A DNA stretch of 64,000 bases from assembly GCA_021151825.1 (NCBI GenBank), contig JAGKWQ010000010.1, positions 124,001 through 188,000 of the forward strand, in the 5' to 3' direction. The notes beneath the pieces are model-generated. The model was not told the origin of the DNA and made no database searches. It saw only the letters and a list, made by a program, of their open reading frames with translations. The translations under genes and the position numbers were made by a program. This DNA is from Cellvibrionaceae bacterium (lineage in GTDB: Bacteria > Pseudomonadota > Gammaproteobacteria > Pseudomonadales > Cellvibrionaceae). Numbering within the stretch: the stretch's first letter is position 1; every line of letters begins with the position of its first letter. Shown here piece after piece: positions 1 to 7,791 of the stretch.

Positions 1-921
1 TTGATAGCTCGTTTTGGTGCATCCAAAGCTATTGCAATGCCAGATATGGATTTAGTTCGTAATACTACAACCTTGCGCGCCTTTGAAACTACTCGCCTCG
101 TGCTAACTGATACTTCCGTTACCCCTCCAAAAACCACACTTGTTGGTGGCGAAATAAATAGCTGGGCAGGTAGCTCGGGTAACCCGGCTCTTAATCCAAT
201 GGAGTCCAAGCAATTCGATGCTTCATTGGAATGGTACTTTGCAGAGGTTGGTTCCTTGACCCTTTCTTTGTTTAAAAAGGATCTGTCCAACTTCTTCGTT
301 TTCGGTGCGTTTGATCGTGTTTACACCAACCCGACTACTGGGGTAACGAAAACAGCTACCGTTGAGGGCACGAAAAATAGTGGTACAGGTGAGCTGAAAG
401 GTTTTGAAATTGCTTATCAGCAATTTTATGACATGTTGCCTGCACCGTTTGATGGGCTTGGTTTACAGGTTAACTATAGTTACATCGACTCCAAATCAAT
501 TCCAAATGCGGGTGATTTATCTGAAACAACCAATGAGAATGACTCAACGGATACGGGTGCTCGTGTTGATGTTTCTGGTTTGCCATTGCAAGGTCAATCT
601 AAAGAGACATTCAATATCGTAGGTATGTACGAGAAGGATGCTATTTCTTTACGGTTGGCATACAACTGGCGTTCACGCTATCTGTTAACCACGCGAGACG
701 TAATTAGTCGTTATCCTTTGTATAACGATGATGCTGGTTTCCTTGATGGTTCTGCATTTTATAAGCTTAACGATAATCTGACAGTTGGTTTGCAGTTTAC
801 TAATATTTTAAATACGCAAACTGAAACTATTATGGTTCTTGATGGTAAAAATCTGGAAGCGGGACGTTCCTGGTTTGTTAATGATCGACGTGTAGCATTG
901 CTGTTGAAAGGTCAGTTCTAA
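1..921 (+). CDS. TonB-dependent receptor, C-terminal fragment
   Basis: This is the last 306 codons of an outer-membrane TonB-dependent receptor; the plug domain and N-terminus lie before the window. The visible part is a run of alternating amphipathic beta-strands with aromatic girdle residues. It contains the typical late-barrel phrase FYKLNDNLTVGLQFTNILNT and ends in a phenylalanine (LLKGQF), as expected for outer-membrane barrel insertion. Receptors of this type import oligosaccharides or other large nutrients across the outer membrane. The gene runs in the same direction as three halogenase-family genes, but a strong terminator-like hairpin separates them. TBDR plus tryptophan-halogenase-like neighbours is a recurrent arrangement in carbohydrate-use loci of Caulobacter, Xanthomonas and Cellvibrio-type bacteria. 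The substrate cannot be read from this fragment. Confidence 0.9.
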   Translation: MIARFGASKAIAMPDMDLVRNTTTLRAFETTRLVLTDTSVTPPKTTLVGGEINSWAGSSGNPALNPMESKQFDASLEWYFAEVGSLTLSLFKKDLSNFFVFGAFDRVYTNPTTGVTKTATVEGTKNSGTGELKGFEIAYQQFYDMLPAPFDGLGLQVNYSYIDSKSIPNAGDLSETTNENDSTDTGARVDVSGLPLQGQSKETFNIVGMYEKDAISLRLAYNWRSRYLLTTRDVISRYPLYNDDAGFLDGSAFYKLNDNLTVGLQFTNILNTQTETIMVLDGKNLEAGRSWFVNDRRVALLLKGQF

Positions 922-934
922 CTTTAGTACTGCC

Positions 935-972
935 AAAAAAAAGCGTACAACGAAAGTTGTGCGCTTTTTTTA
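935..972 (+). terminator. Rho-independent terminator after the TBDR
   Basis: A hairpin with arms AAAAAAAGCGTACAAC and GTTGTGCGCTTTTTTT and a GAAA loop lies 14 bases after the TBDR stop and ends in a T-run. It should end TBDR transcription. The halogenase genes would then need their own promoter in the AT-rich stretch at about 975-1060. Confidence 0.85.
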
Positions 973-1073
973 TATAAGGGGGTTGCAGTTATTGCATCTT
1001 TTTACGGATAGATAAAAATGCGCTAGATTTTAGAATAAATATATCCGCTGTATTGTTAATAAAGAGAATTTTT

Positions 1074-2618
1074 ATGCCCGTAGAAATTAAAAAAATAATA
1101 ATTCTTGGTGGTGGAACGGCAGGTTGGATGACCGCTGCTGCATTATCTAAGTTTCTACCGGACACTTATCATATTACTTTGGTGGAGTCAGATAAAATTG
1201 GTACCGTTGGAGTGGGGGAGGCAACAATTCCTCATATTCGCTATTTCAATAACATGCTGGATATTGATGAGCGTGAGTTTCTTCATGCGGTTCATGCGAC
1301 CTATAAGCTGGGAATAAAATTTGTTGATTGGGGTGCTGTAGGGACATCTTATATTCACCCGTTTGGTAGTCATGGATATGCATTAAACGGCATCGATTTT
1401 CATCATTATTGGTTGGCGATGAGCCGCACAGGGAATGATATCGCTTTTGACCAATTTTCCCTTGCTGTTGCAATGGCGCAAAATAATAAGTTTATATTTC
1501 CAGAGCCAAGTGGCGATGATGTAAAAAATAGTTTTACCTATGCGTATCACATCGATGCTGGCGCATATGCAAAATTTTTACGTAACTATTCGCAAGGTCG
1601 AGGAGTTGTGCGCGAAGAAGGTATTTTGCAGGGCGTAGATAAAGATTTAACTACAGGTGAGGTGAAATGCCTTTATCTTGAGTCTGGCCGTGTTCTGGCG
1701 GCAGACTTTTTTATTGATTGCTCAGGTTTTAGTGCTGTGTTGCTTTCGAAATATTTAGGTGAAAGCTTTGAGGATTGGTCCCATTGGTTGCCTTGTGACA
1801 GGGCTGTAGCCATACCAACAGCATCAACAACCTCTATGCAACCCTACACAGAAGCGACCGCCCACGCGTGGGGATGGCAGTGGAAAATTCCACTGCAGCA
1901 CCGTACTGGTAATGGAATGGTTTATGCCAGTTCTTCTATTACAGATGATCGTGCCGCAACAGAACTTCTTTCTGTTATCGAGGGCCAAGCGCTGGCCGAG
2001 CCAAACTTTTTACGATTTAAAGCGGGGCGCAGGAGAAAGTCATGGAGTAAGAATTGTGTTGCAATAGGCCTGGCGAGTGGCTTTCTCGAGCCATTGGAGT
2101 CTACAAGTATCTATCTTATACAACAGGGAATATTGAAATTATTGGAATATTTCCCTGTTGGGAAAAATGAAGAATCGTTATGTGATGCATACAATCAAGA
2201 TATGGAAACAGAATATCTTCGTATCCGCGATTTTTTAATTTTGCACTATGTAATAACCCGGCGCACAGATTCTGAGTTGTGGCAGTATTGTAAAAATATG
2301 TCGATACCTGATTCTCTTGCGCAAAAAATAGAGTTGTTTAGTGCAACAGGCCATATCGCACGTTATCAGTACGGATTGTTTATGTCCCCAAGTTGGCTTG
2401 CTGTGTATTTAGGGCAAGGATTTGTTGGGGGTAATTATGATTTACGAGTGTTGAATTATTCCCGCGAAAATATATTTGCGCAATTTAAGAGGATGCGCAT
2501 GCAGCTTGATTATAGTGTTGGCCAAATGCGCTTTTCTCATGAAGTTATTTCTGATGAACTCTTGCAGCTTGAAAAATGCCGCCGATTGGCAGCTAAAAGC
2601 CTCTACGGTGTGTTATGA
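1074..2618 (+). CDS. Flavin-dependent tryptophan halogenase family protein (intact)
   Basis: A 514-residue member of the tryptophan halogenase family (PrnA/RebH type). These enzymes use FADH2, O2 and halide to make HOCl, which is relayed through a tunnel to a lysine. The sequence shows the FAD-binding GGGTAGW (residues 12-18), GVGEATIP, a lysine in ATYKLGIKF at residue 78 (matching the catalytic Lys79 of PrnA/RebH), the WxWxIP motif at W268/W270 and LEPLESTSI. All signature motifs are therefore present. ATG 1074 is preferred over the upstream in-frame TTG because AAAGAGAA precedes it at good spacing. The stop overlaps the next start by four bases (ATGA), so the two genes are translationally coupled. 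The natural substrate is unknown. In TBDR-linked clusters of this kind, tryptophan halogenation has generally not been demonstrated. Confidence 0.88.
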   Translation: MPVEIKKIIILGGGTAGWMTAAALSKFLPDTYHITLVESDKIGTVGVGEATIPHIRYFNNMLDIDEREFLHAVHATYKLGIKFVDWGAVGTSYIHPFGSHGYALNGIDFHHYWLAMSRTGNDIAFDQFSLAVAMAQNNKFIFPEPSGDDVKNSFTYAYHIDAGAYAKFLRNYSQGRGVVREEGILQGVDKDLTTGEVKCLYLESGRVLAADFFIDCSGFSAVLLSKYLGESFEDWSHWLPCDRAVAIPTASTTSMQPYTEATAHAWGWQWKIPLQHRTGNGMVYASSSITDDRAATELLSVIEGQALAEPNFLRFKAGRRRKSWSKNCVAIGLASGFLEPLESTSIYLIQQGILKLLEYFPVGKNEESLCDAYNQDMETEYLRIRDFLILHYVITRRTDSELWQYCKNMSIPDSLAQKIELFSATGHIARYQYGLFMSPSWLAVYLGQGFVGGNYDLRVLNYSRENIFAQFKRMRMQLDYSVGQMRFSHEVISDELLQLEKCRRLAAKSLYGVL

Positions 2619-3982
2619 ATACAATTAGGACTGTAACTGTTTTAGGTGATTCCTGGTGCTCTTTACTTGTTGCTTGTGTGTTGAAAAAAAATATCAAAAA
2701 CATTGATATTACGGTCGTAAATCGATCTGCGAATCAACCAGATGCGCTCTGGATTGAACACGAGCTACAAGCTTTATTGCATTCTTTGGATGTAGATTTA
2801 AGTGTTTTAATGAAATCATGTGCCGGAACTTTTCATCTGGCTCACTGCATACATAAAGGAGCATCCAGCACTCCGTTTTATTGGTCGGCCCATGCATATG
2901 GTGTGACAGAGGAAGTTGTTGATTTTCACCAGGTATATGAGCGATTTTCTGGTGCAGACATGTCGTATGATGACTTTTGTTTAGCTGCGCAGTTGGCAAA
3001 AAAAGCAAAAGTTTTACCTTTTTCAGAATTATCTGAATTGAGTAATCCTGGCGTTCATTTGGATACTTTTCGTTTTATGCAATTGCTTGAGCTTTACGCC
3101 GACCATTTGCAAATAAAAATTACCGATGGTAGTCATAGTGATATAGAAGAATTACACGATGCTGACTTTATTATTGATACGCGCCAGCGTAATAATGGTT
3201 TTTTTTCAACAGCAAATAAAAAAGTTGAAAGCTGGAGTGAGTATTTTAAATATCAATGTATGACATCCTGTTTCTCAGCTACAACAACTAGCCCGGCTCC
3301 TGCAACCTATTTGCAAATGATTCCATCAGGTATAAAAAATTCAATACCATTGCTCACAGGGACTTTCTATCATTACTATGGCGACCGACAAGATGTGGTT
3401 GAAGCTGTTCGATCTATAAATAATACGGAGTATTATGTAAAACAGCTCGAATTTGGTGCTTTACATGCTCCTTGGGATGCTAAAGTTTTGGCGCTTGGAG
3501 CAGCTGCATCAAACCCTGGCGATATGTTAGTTTCGGTTTTAGACAGGGTAATGTGTGAGTTGCGGGTGTTACTGGATTTGTGGCCATCTTTGCCTTTACA
3601 TCAAAGTTTAATAAATGAATATAATCGCTTGGCCAACGAGTTGCATCATTCGATACGTGATTTCCATTTGTTAGCGCAGTGGCTATTAGTATTTGACGGT
3701 GATATGAAACAGTTGGAACGGTTGCCAAAATTACTTATACGTGAAGTAGAGGTGTTTATTGCATCCACGAAGCTTCCTCATCGCGATAATCGATTTCCTC
3801 AGGTATCGCAATGGAACACGTTGTTAATGGGGTTAAAGACTTGGCCAACTTCTCAGGTGTCCATTCAACTGGAAATGCCTGATGTTAATATATTTTTTCA
3901 TCAACTTGCTCATTCTATTCAATCAAGAGTAAGGTCGGCACCCTCTCAAATTACGGTAATCAATTCTTCATTTGGTAGTTAA
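2615..3982 (+). CDS. Degenerate tryptophan-halogenase paralogue
   Basis: A 455-residue protein that aligns by eye with its two neighbours but has lost the active-site signatures. The N-terminal GxGxxG-type FAD motif is replaced by VLGDSWCSLLVA. The segment matching ATYKLGIKF reads GTFHLAHCI, so the catalytic lysine position is His74. There is no WxWxIP motif. Recognisable family landmarks remain: LALGAAASNPGDMLVSVLDR matches GLASGFLEPLESTSI of the neighbours, and HHSIRDFHLL matches YLRIRDFLIL. The frame is intact and the start overlaps the upstream stop, so this is a maintained gene rather than a decaying one. A non-catalytic partner or scaffold role is an inference; flavin binding is doubtful. 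Confidence 0.7.
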   Translation: MNTIRTVTVLGDSWCSLLVACVLKKNIKNIDITVVNRSANQPDALWIEHELQALLHSLDVDLSVLMKSCAGTFHLAHCIHKGASSTPFYWSAHAYGVTEEVVDFHQVYERFSGADMSYDDFCLAAQLAKKAKVLPFSELSELSNPGVHLDTFRFMQLLELYADHLQIKITDGSHSDIEELHDADFIIDTRQRNNGFFSTANKKVESWSEYFKYQCMTSCFSATTTSPAPATYLQMIPSGIKNSIPLLTGTFYHYYGDRQDVVEAVRSINNTEYYVKQLEFGALHAPWDAKVLALGAAASNPGDMLVSVLDRVMCELRVLLDLWPSLPLHQSLINEYNRLANELHHSIRDFHLLAQWLLVFDGDMKQLERLPKLLIREVEVFIASTKLPHRDNRFPQVSQWNTLLMGLKTWPTSQVSIQLEMPDVNIFFHQLAHSIQSRVRSAPSQITVINSSFGS

Positions 3983-4020
3983 TTATTAATTTTTTATAAG
4001 CCATAAATAAGGTAGCTGTT

Positions 4021-5535
4021 ATGCAAGATAATAATATTAGAAAAATTCTTATTGTGGGCGGTGGAACCGCAGGATGGATGACTGCTGCTGCAATGGCAAA
4101 AGTGTTAAAAACTGGCTACTGTGAAATACAGGTTATTGAATCTGAAGAAATAGGTACTGTGGGGGTTGGTGAAGCAACGATACCGCAGATTCAGCTTTTT
4201 AATAAGTTGCTGGATCTGGATGAAAATGAATTTGTTCGAAAAACCCAGGGGACATTCAAGCTGGGTATACAGTTTGTTAACTGGACTCATATTGGCCATA
4301 AGTATATCCATGCATTCGGCGATGTTGGCAAAGATATGGATGCTATTCAGTTTTATCATTATTGGTTAAAGATGGCGCAACTTGGAGAAGCGGAAGAGCT
4401 GGGTAATTACACAATCAGCGGTGTAGCTTCTGACAAGAATAAATTTATGCGTTCTATCGATGCTGGAAACTCTCCATTATCAAATATTGCTTATGCATTT
4501 CATTTTGATGCGAGTCTTTACGCAAAGTTTTTGCGTGAATATTCTGAAGAGCGTGGGGTTGTGCGTAAAGAAGGAAAAATAGTAGATGCTATTTTGAATC
4601 CGGAGAACGGATATATTTCTGCTGTTCAGTTGGCATCTGGAGAGCGAATTGAAGCAGACTTTTTTATTGATTGCTCTGGCTTTCGAGGTGTGCTCATTGA
4701 ACAAGCATTGCAGACTGGATATGAAGATTGGAGTCATTGGTTGCCATGTGACCGCGCATGGGCTGTGCCCTGTGAGAGCGCTAGCGCCTTAACTCCCTAT
4801 ACACGATCAACTGCGCATTCAGCGGGCTGGCAATGGCGAATTCCATTGCAACACCGGATTGGAAATGGTCACGTGTTTTCCAGTAAGTTTATGGGCGAAG
4901 ATGAGGCTCGTTCCATTTTGATGAATAATCTTGATGGAAAGCCACTGGCTGAACCCAAGCTATTGAGGTTTATAACGGGGAAACGAAAAAAATTCTGGAA
5001 CAAGAATTGTTTGGCGATTGGTTTGGCAAGTGGTTTTATGGAACCTCTGGAATCAACCAGTATTCATTTAATACAATCTGCAATTGCGCGGCTCATGAGC
5101 TTTTTCCCGAATAAAAATTTTGACGAAGAAGATATCAATGAGTTTAATCGCCAAGCTGATTTTGAATTTGAAAAAATTCGTGACTTCTTAATTCTTCATT
5201 ATCATGCCACTGAGCGTAATGATTCAGAGTTTTGGAATTATTGCCGCACCATGAGTATTCCTGAACCACTTACCCAGAAAATTGAACAATTCAAGAAAAA
5301 TGGTCGCATCTATCGAAATAGTAATGAAATGTTTAACGATTTAAGCTGGTTGGAAGTGATGCATGGCCAAGGTATTCGCCCCAGAGGGTTTCACCCTTTA
5401 GTGGATAGAATGAGTAAAGATGAAATTGCCAAACGCTTGGAGAGTGTGAGAAAAGTTATCGACAAATCTGTTGATTACATGCCGACTCATGCACAATTTA
5501 TTGCTGATAATTGCAAGGCAGAAAAGGTTTATTAA
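4021..5535 (+). CDS. Flavin-dependent tryptophan halogenase family protein (intact)
   Basis: The second intact halogenase-family enzyme, 504 residues, clearly similar to the one at 1074 along its length. It has IVGGGTAGWM at residues 11-20, GVGEATIPQ, the catalytic-type lysine at residue 80 (GTFKLGIQF), GWQWRIPLQHR (WxWxIP) and MEPLESTSIHL. An AAGG lies just upstream of ATG 4021. The gene sits 38 bases after the degenerate paralogue, so the three probably form one operon ending at the terminator near 5565. Two active paralogues plus one degenerate paralogue in a row suggests duplication followed by specialisation. Its role beside a TBDR is unknown; modification of an imported or surface-bound ligand is speculative. 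Confidence 0.88.
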   Translation: MQDNNIRKILIVGGGTAGWMTAAAMAKVLKTGYCEIQVIESEEIGTVGVGEATIPQIQLFNKLLDLDENEFVRKTQGTFKLGIQFVNWTHIGHKYIHAFGDVGKDMDAIQFYHYWLKMAQLGEAEELGNYTISGVASDKNKFMRSIDAGNSPLSNIAYAFHFDASLYAKFLREYSEERGVVRKEGKIVDAILNPENGYISAVQLASGERIEADFFIDCSGFRGVLIEQALQTGYEDWSHWLPCDRAWAVPCESASALTPYTRSTAHSAGWQWRIPLQHRIGNGHVFSSKFMGEDEARSILMNNLDGKPLAEPKLLRFITGKRKKFWNKNCLAIGLASGFMEPLESTSIHLIQSAIARLMSFFPNKNFDEEDINEFNRQADFEFEKIRDFLILHYHATERNDSEFWNYCRTMSIPEPLTQKIEQFKKNGRIYRNSNEMFNDLSWLEVMHGQGIRPRGFHPLVDRMSKDEIAKRLESVRKVIDKSVDYMPTHAQFIADNCKAEKVY

Positions 5536-5552
5536 AATTTACATAGCATATT

Positions 5553-5578
5553 AAAAAAGGCCACACCTGCGGCCTTTT
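5553..5578. terminator. Bidirectional terminator between halogenase operon and the ExoP-C-like gene
   Basis: AAAAAAGGCC and GGCCTTTT form a hairpin around ACACCTGC. It has A-rich and T-rich flanks on opposite sides and lies between two convergent genes, so it can serve both. Confidence 0.8.
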
Positions 5579-5593
5579 CATTTTTAAATCAAT

Positions 5594-6247
5594 TTATTCC
5601 TTTTTATCTGCAACACAACCTTTTTCCCCTTCACCCAATTTTTCCAAGCGAATATTGGCGATACTGACAGTGAATTTTCCATCTGTTGCAATACTAAATG
5701 GACCGGCGATTTTGCTTAAATCAAAGTTGTCACTTTTAAAGCAATTTAGCGGCAAGGGCAGGGAAAACCATTCGCCTTTGGGCATTTTTTTAATCATGCC
5801 ATTGATCGATAAATCTGCGCGGCAAGGGTAGCCGCAGTCCAGTCCGATTTTTACATCTTTATCGGGTTTTACATCAATGCGCATATCAATGGTGAGTGCA
5901 GCGGCATCTTTAAATTTGGATAGGTCGATCGCGTTGCCATAGAGCCCGAGGTTTCCCTGTTCTTTTTTGCGTGCTGACCATTTGATTTGAATCGCATCGC
6001 CTTTCGCCTTGTAATCTATCGGTGCTACTTCTATCTTGCCGCCAGCAGATTTACCTTCGCGCCCCTGAATGTTCAAACTCCAATTGCTTGGGTCGCCCAG
6101 TGAAATACTGCGGTTGATCAATTCCCCTTTGACCAGATAAAAATACGTTGGATTCAGATTGTTTTGCGCCTGCGCTGGCAGTGCCATTAGTAGGCCAAGG
6201 CTGGCGCAGGTGAGGAAAGAGGTAAGCGGGGAAAATACGTTGCCCAT
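5594..6247 (-). CDS. Secreted stand-alone ExoP C-terminal-like (galactose-binding fold) domain protein
   Basis: A 217-residue exported protein. The signal peptide is MGNVFSPLTSFLTCASLGLL followed by ALPAQAQ, with cleavage expected after AQA. The mature part looks like the C-terminal galactose-binding-like domain of GH3 enzymes of the ExoP/Cel3 type. It has a KGDAIQIKWSARK strand, a CGYPC pair, KGEWFSLPLPLNCF, a PFSIATDG segment and the final SIANIRLE. In that family the domain is normally fused behind a GH3 catalytic module; here it stands alone. ATG 6247 is chosen over the longer reading because AGAG lies upstream of it and the signal peptide starts there. A carbohydrate-binding or accessory role in the periplasm is inferred. 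Confidence 0.6.
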   Translation of the reverse strand: MGNVFSPLTSFLTCASLGLLMALPAQAQNNLNPTYFYLVKGELINRSISLGDPSNWSLNIQGREGKSAGGKIEVAPIDYKAKGDAIQIKWSARKKEQGNLGLYGNAIDLSKFKDAAALTIDMRIDVKPDKDVKIGLDCGYPCRADLSINGMIKKMPKGEWFSLPLPLNCFKSDNFDLSKIAGPFSIATDGKFTVSIANIRLEKLGEGEKGCVADKKE

Positions 6248-6376
6248 AATTATTCTCTCGTGTGACGTTATTATTGATTGAGTATCGCCATTAAATATGA
6301 TTCTGGCGTCCAATTAATATTCACCCAAGAATGATAAATGTCAACTCCACAAGCCTGATAACTATGTGGCAAATAA

Positions 6377-7012
6377 TCAGGTTGAAGTGGCCAGTTGTTG
6401 AATTTGTTGCCGGGCCATATTCAATGATTGCTCCAGGCGCTCACCGCCAAACTCGTCATTGCCGCAGTAGATGAAATGCAAATTGTTAATACCGATAAAC
6501 GGAAATACTGTTCGCAAGTAAGGTTCAATCTGGTTCATTGCGAAGAACGCACCGCCGGGTTCATAACCAGCTTCACCGCTGGCGATAATAATAAAACCGG
6601 GCCTGTCTTTGAGTAATGGTTTATAGGGCTGTTGCTTATCCTTGGGCTCAAATGAAAAGCTGCGTCCGATTCGTACTATCTGATCAATCCAGGCCTTGAA
6701 TGTTGCCGGTACACCAAAGTTATACATGGGAATACCAATGACCAGTGCATCAGTGTTAATCAATTCATCAAGCAAGGTATCGCTTTCGTGTAGTTGGTTG
6801 TTAAATTGCGTGGTTTGTTCCTCCGCAGGTGCAAATGCCGCCGCTATCCAGTTTTCGCTTACCGGTGTTGGAAGCTGCTTGCCTAGATCGCGATGAACGA
6901 CCTCCGCGCCGGAATGTTTATCCAGCCACAGCTTCACAAATTGCTCGCTGAGACGACGAGTGTGGGAACGGGAACCGCGTGGGCTTGAATCTATTTGCAA
7001 AATCTTTTTCAT
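6377..7012 (-). CDS. azoR: FMN-dependent NADH:quinone/azo reductase
   Basis: A 211-residue flavodoxin-like oxidoreductase of the AzoR family. The N-terminus MKKILQIDSSPRGSRSHTRR is the FMN phosphate-binding strand-loop. PMYNFGVPATFKAWIDQIVR and SGEAGYEPGG are the other family signatures. These enzymes reduce quinones and azo compounds with NAD(P)H by two-electron transfer and protect against electrophile stress. The length is normal for the family. The gene is divergent from an HxlR-type regulator across 133 bases that hold a clear dyad, the usual arrangement for quinone- or electrophile-sensing control. Its 3' end carries only a weak hairpin (CCTGAT/ATCAGG). Confidence 0.93.
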   Translation of the reverse strand: MKKILQIDSSPRGSRSHTRRLSEQFVKLWLDKHSGAEVVHRDLGKQLPTPVSENWIAAAFAPAEEQTTQFNNQLHESDTLLDELINTDALVIGIPMYNFGVPATFKAWIDQIVRIGRSFSFEPKDKQQPYKPLLKDRPGFIIIASGEAGYEPGGAFFAMNQIEPYLRTVFPFIGINNLHFIYCGNDEFGGERLEQSLNMARQQIQQLATST

Positions 7013-7098
7013 GGTGTATCTCCATTTGTTAATGAGTGCGTAAAATCATTCTGCATAACTCATGGAGAGAATGTAAGAACGCACTTTTTTCTCCCTTG

Positions 7099-7114
7099 GT
7101 ATCCTTTTTGATAC
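7099..7114. promoter_or_regulatory. Candidate HxlR operator
   Basis: The dyad GTATC-CTTTTT-GATAC lies in the azoR/hxlR divergent promoter region, 32 bases before the hxlR start. HxlR-family regulators bind short palindromes in such intergenic regions. Assignment to this regulator is by position only. Confidence 0.5.
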
Positions 7115-7145
7115 TGCCTCAAGGTCAAAACCGACAGGAAAAACT

Positions 7146-7523
7146 ATGATCAAGCGTAAAAAGAATCCTGAATACGATTGCCCCATTGAAGTCACACTGG
7201 ATGTGATCGGGGGAAAATGGAAAGGGATGATTCTGTTTTGTTTATTGCGCGGCACAACACGATTTAATGAATTGCGCCGGCTCATTCCCAAAGCCACGCA
7301 GCGCGTACTTACCGCGCAATTGCGCGAGCTTGAGCGGGACAGTGTTATTACGCGCAAGGTATACGCAGAAGTGCCGCCGCGTGTTGAATATAGCCTGACC
7401 GAATTTGGCTTTAGCCTGAAACCAATTCTGGAGTTGATGGGGCAATGGGGCGAAGAATACTGGCAAATTGTTGAAAACCTGCCACACACTTTGCCTGATG
7501 AAGATACCGTTAATGCGGTTTAG
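7146..7523 (+). CDS. HxlR-family winged-helix transcriptional regulator
   Basis: A 125-residue regulator with the family hallmarks: DCPIEVTLDVIGGKWK near the N-terminus, RFNELRRLIPKATQRVLTAQLREL as the recognition helix region, and VEYSLTEFG in the wing. The single cysteine C13 sits just before the conserved IGGKWK, where several HxlR proteins (YodB, QorR type) sense quinones or electrophiles by thiol modification. AGGA precedes the ATG at good spacing. It most likely represses the divergent azoR and itself through the dyad at 7099-7114. The inducer is not readable from sequence. Confidence 0.92.
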   Translation: MIKRKKNPEYDCPIEVTLDVIGGKWKGMILFCLLRGTTRFNELRRLIPKATQRVLTAQLRELERDSVITRKVYAEVPPRVEYSLTEFGFSLKPILELMGQWGEEYWQIVENLPHTLPDEDTVNAV

Positions 7524-7791
7524 GCTGCCTCCTGTACACCTCTCTTAATTTGTAAGGCCGTTCCCGCTCATCAACGGCCGACCCTCTATTTGCATCTACC
7601 GCTTTATCCATTTCATTGATTGCTACCGCTAGTGGGTGAAGGGTAAGCGGAGTGTAAAGACACCCGCCTCACCCTTGGCAGGCTATTAGTTTTAGGGGTA
7701 AACTCAATTTGTCTTATAATATTAGGATGGTTTCCTGACGAATAAGATAATCAACCATAACCCTGCTAACAATAACGAACAGGTGATCACT
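7524..7791 (+). promoter_or_regulatory. Intergenic region upstream of the arabinanase gene
   Basis: 268 bases without a gene. An imperfect hairpin at about 7639-7677 (AAGGGT against ACCCTT, with GTGT/ACAC inside) could end hxlR transcription, though no T-run follows it. The AT-rich stretch from 7685 to 7760 is the likely promoter of the GH43 gene. AGGTG six bases before ATG 7792 is the ribosome-binding site. Confidence 0.35.
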
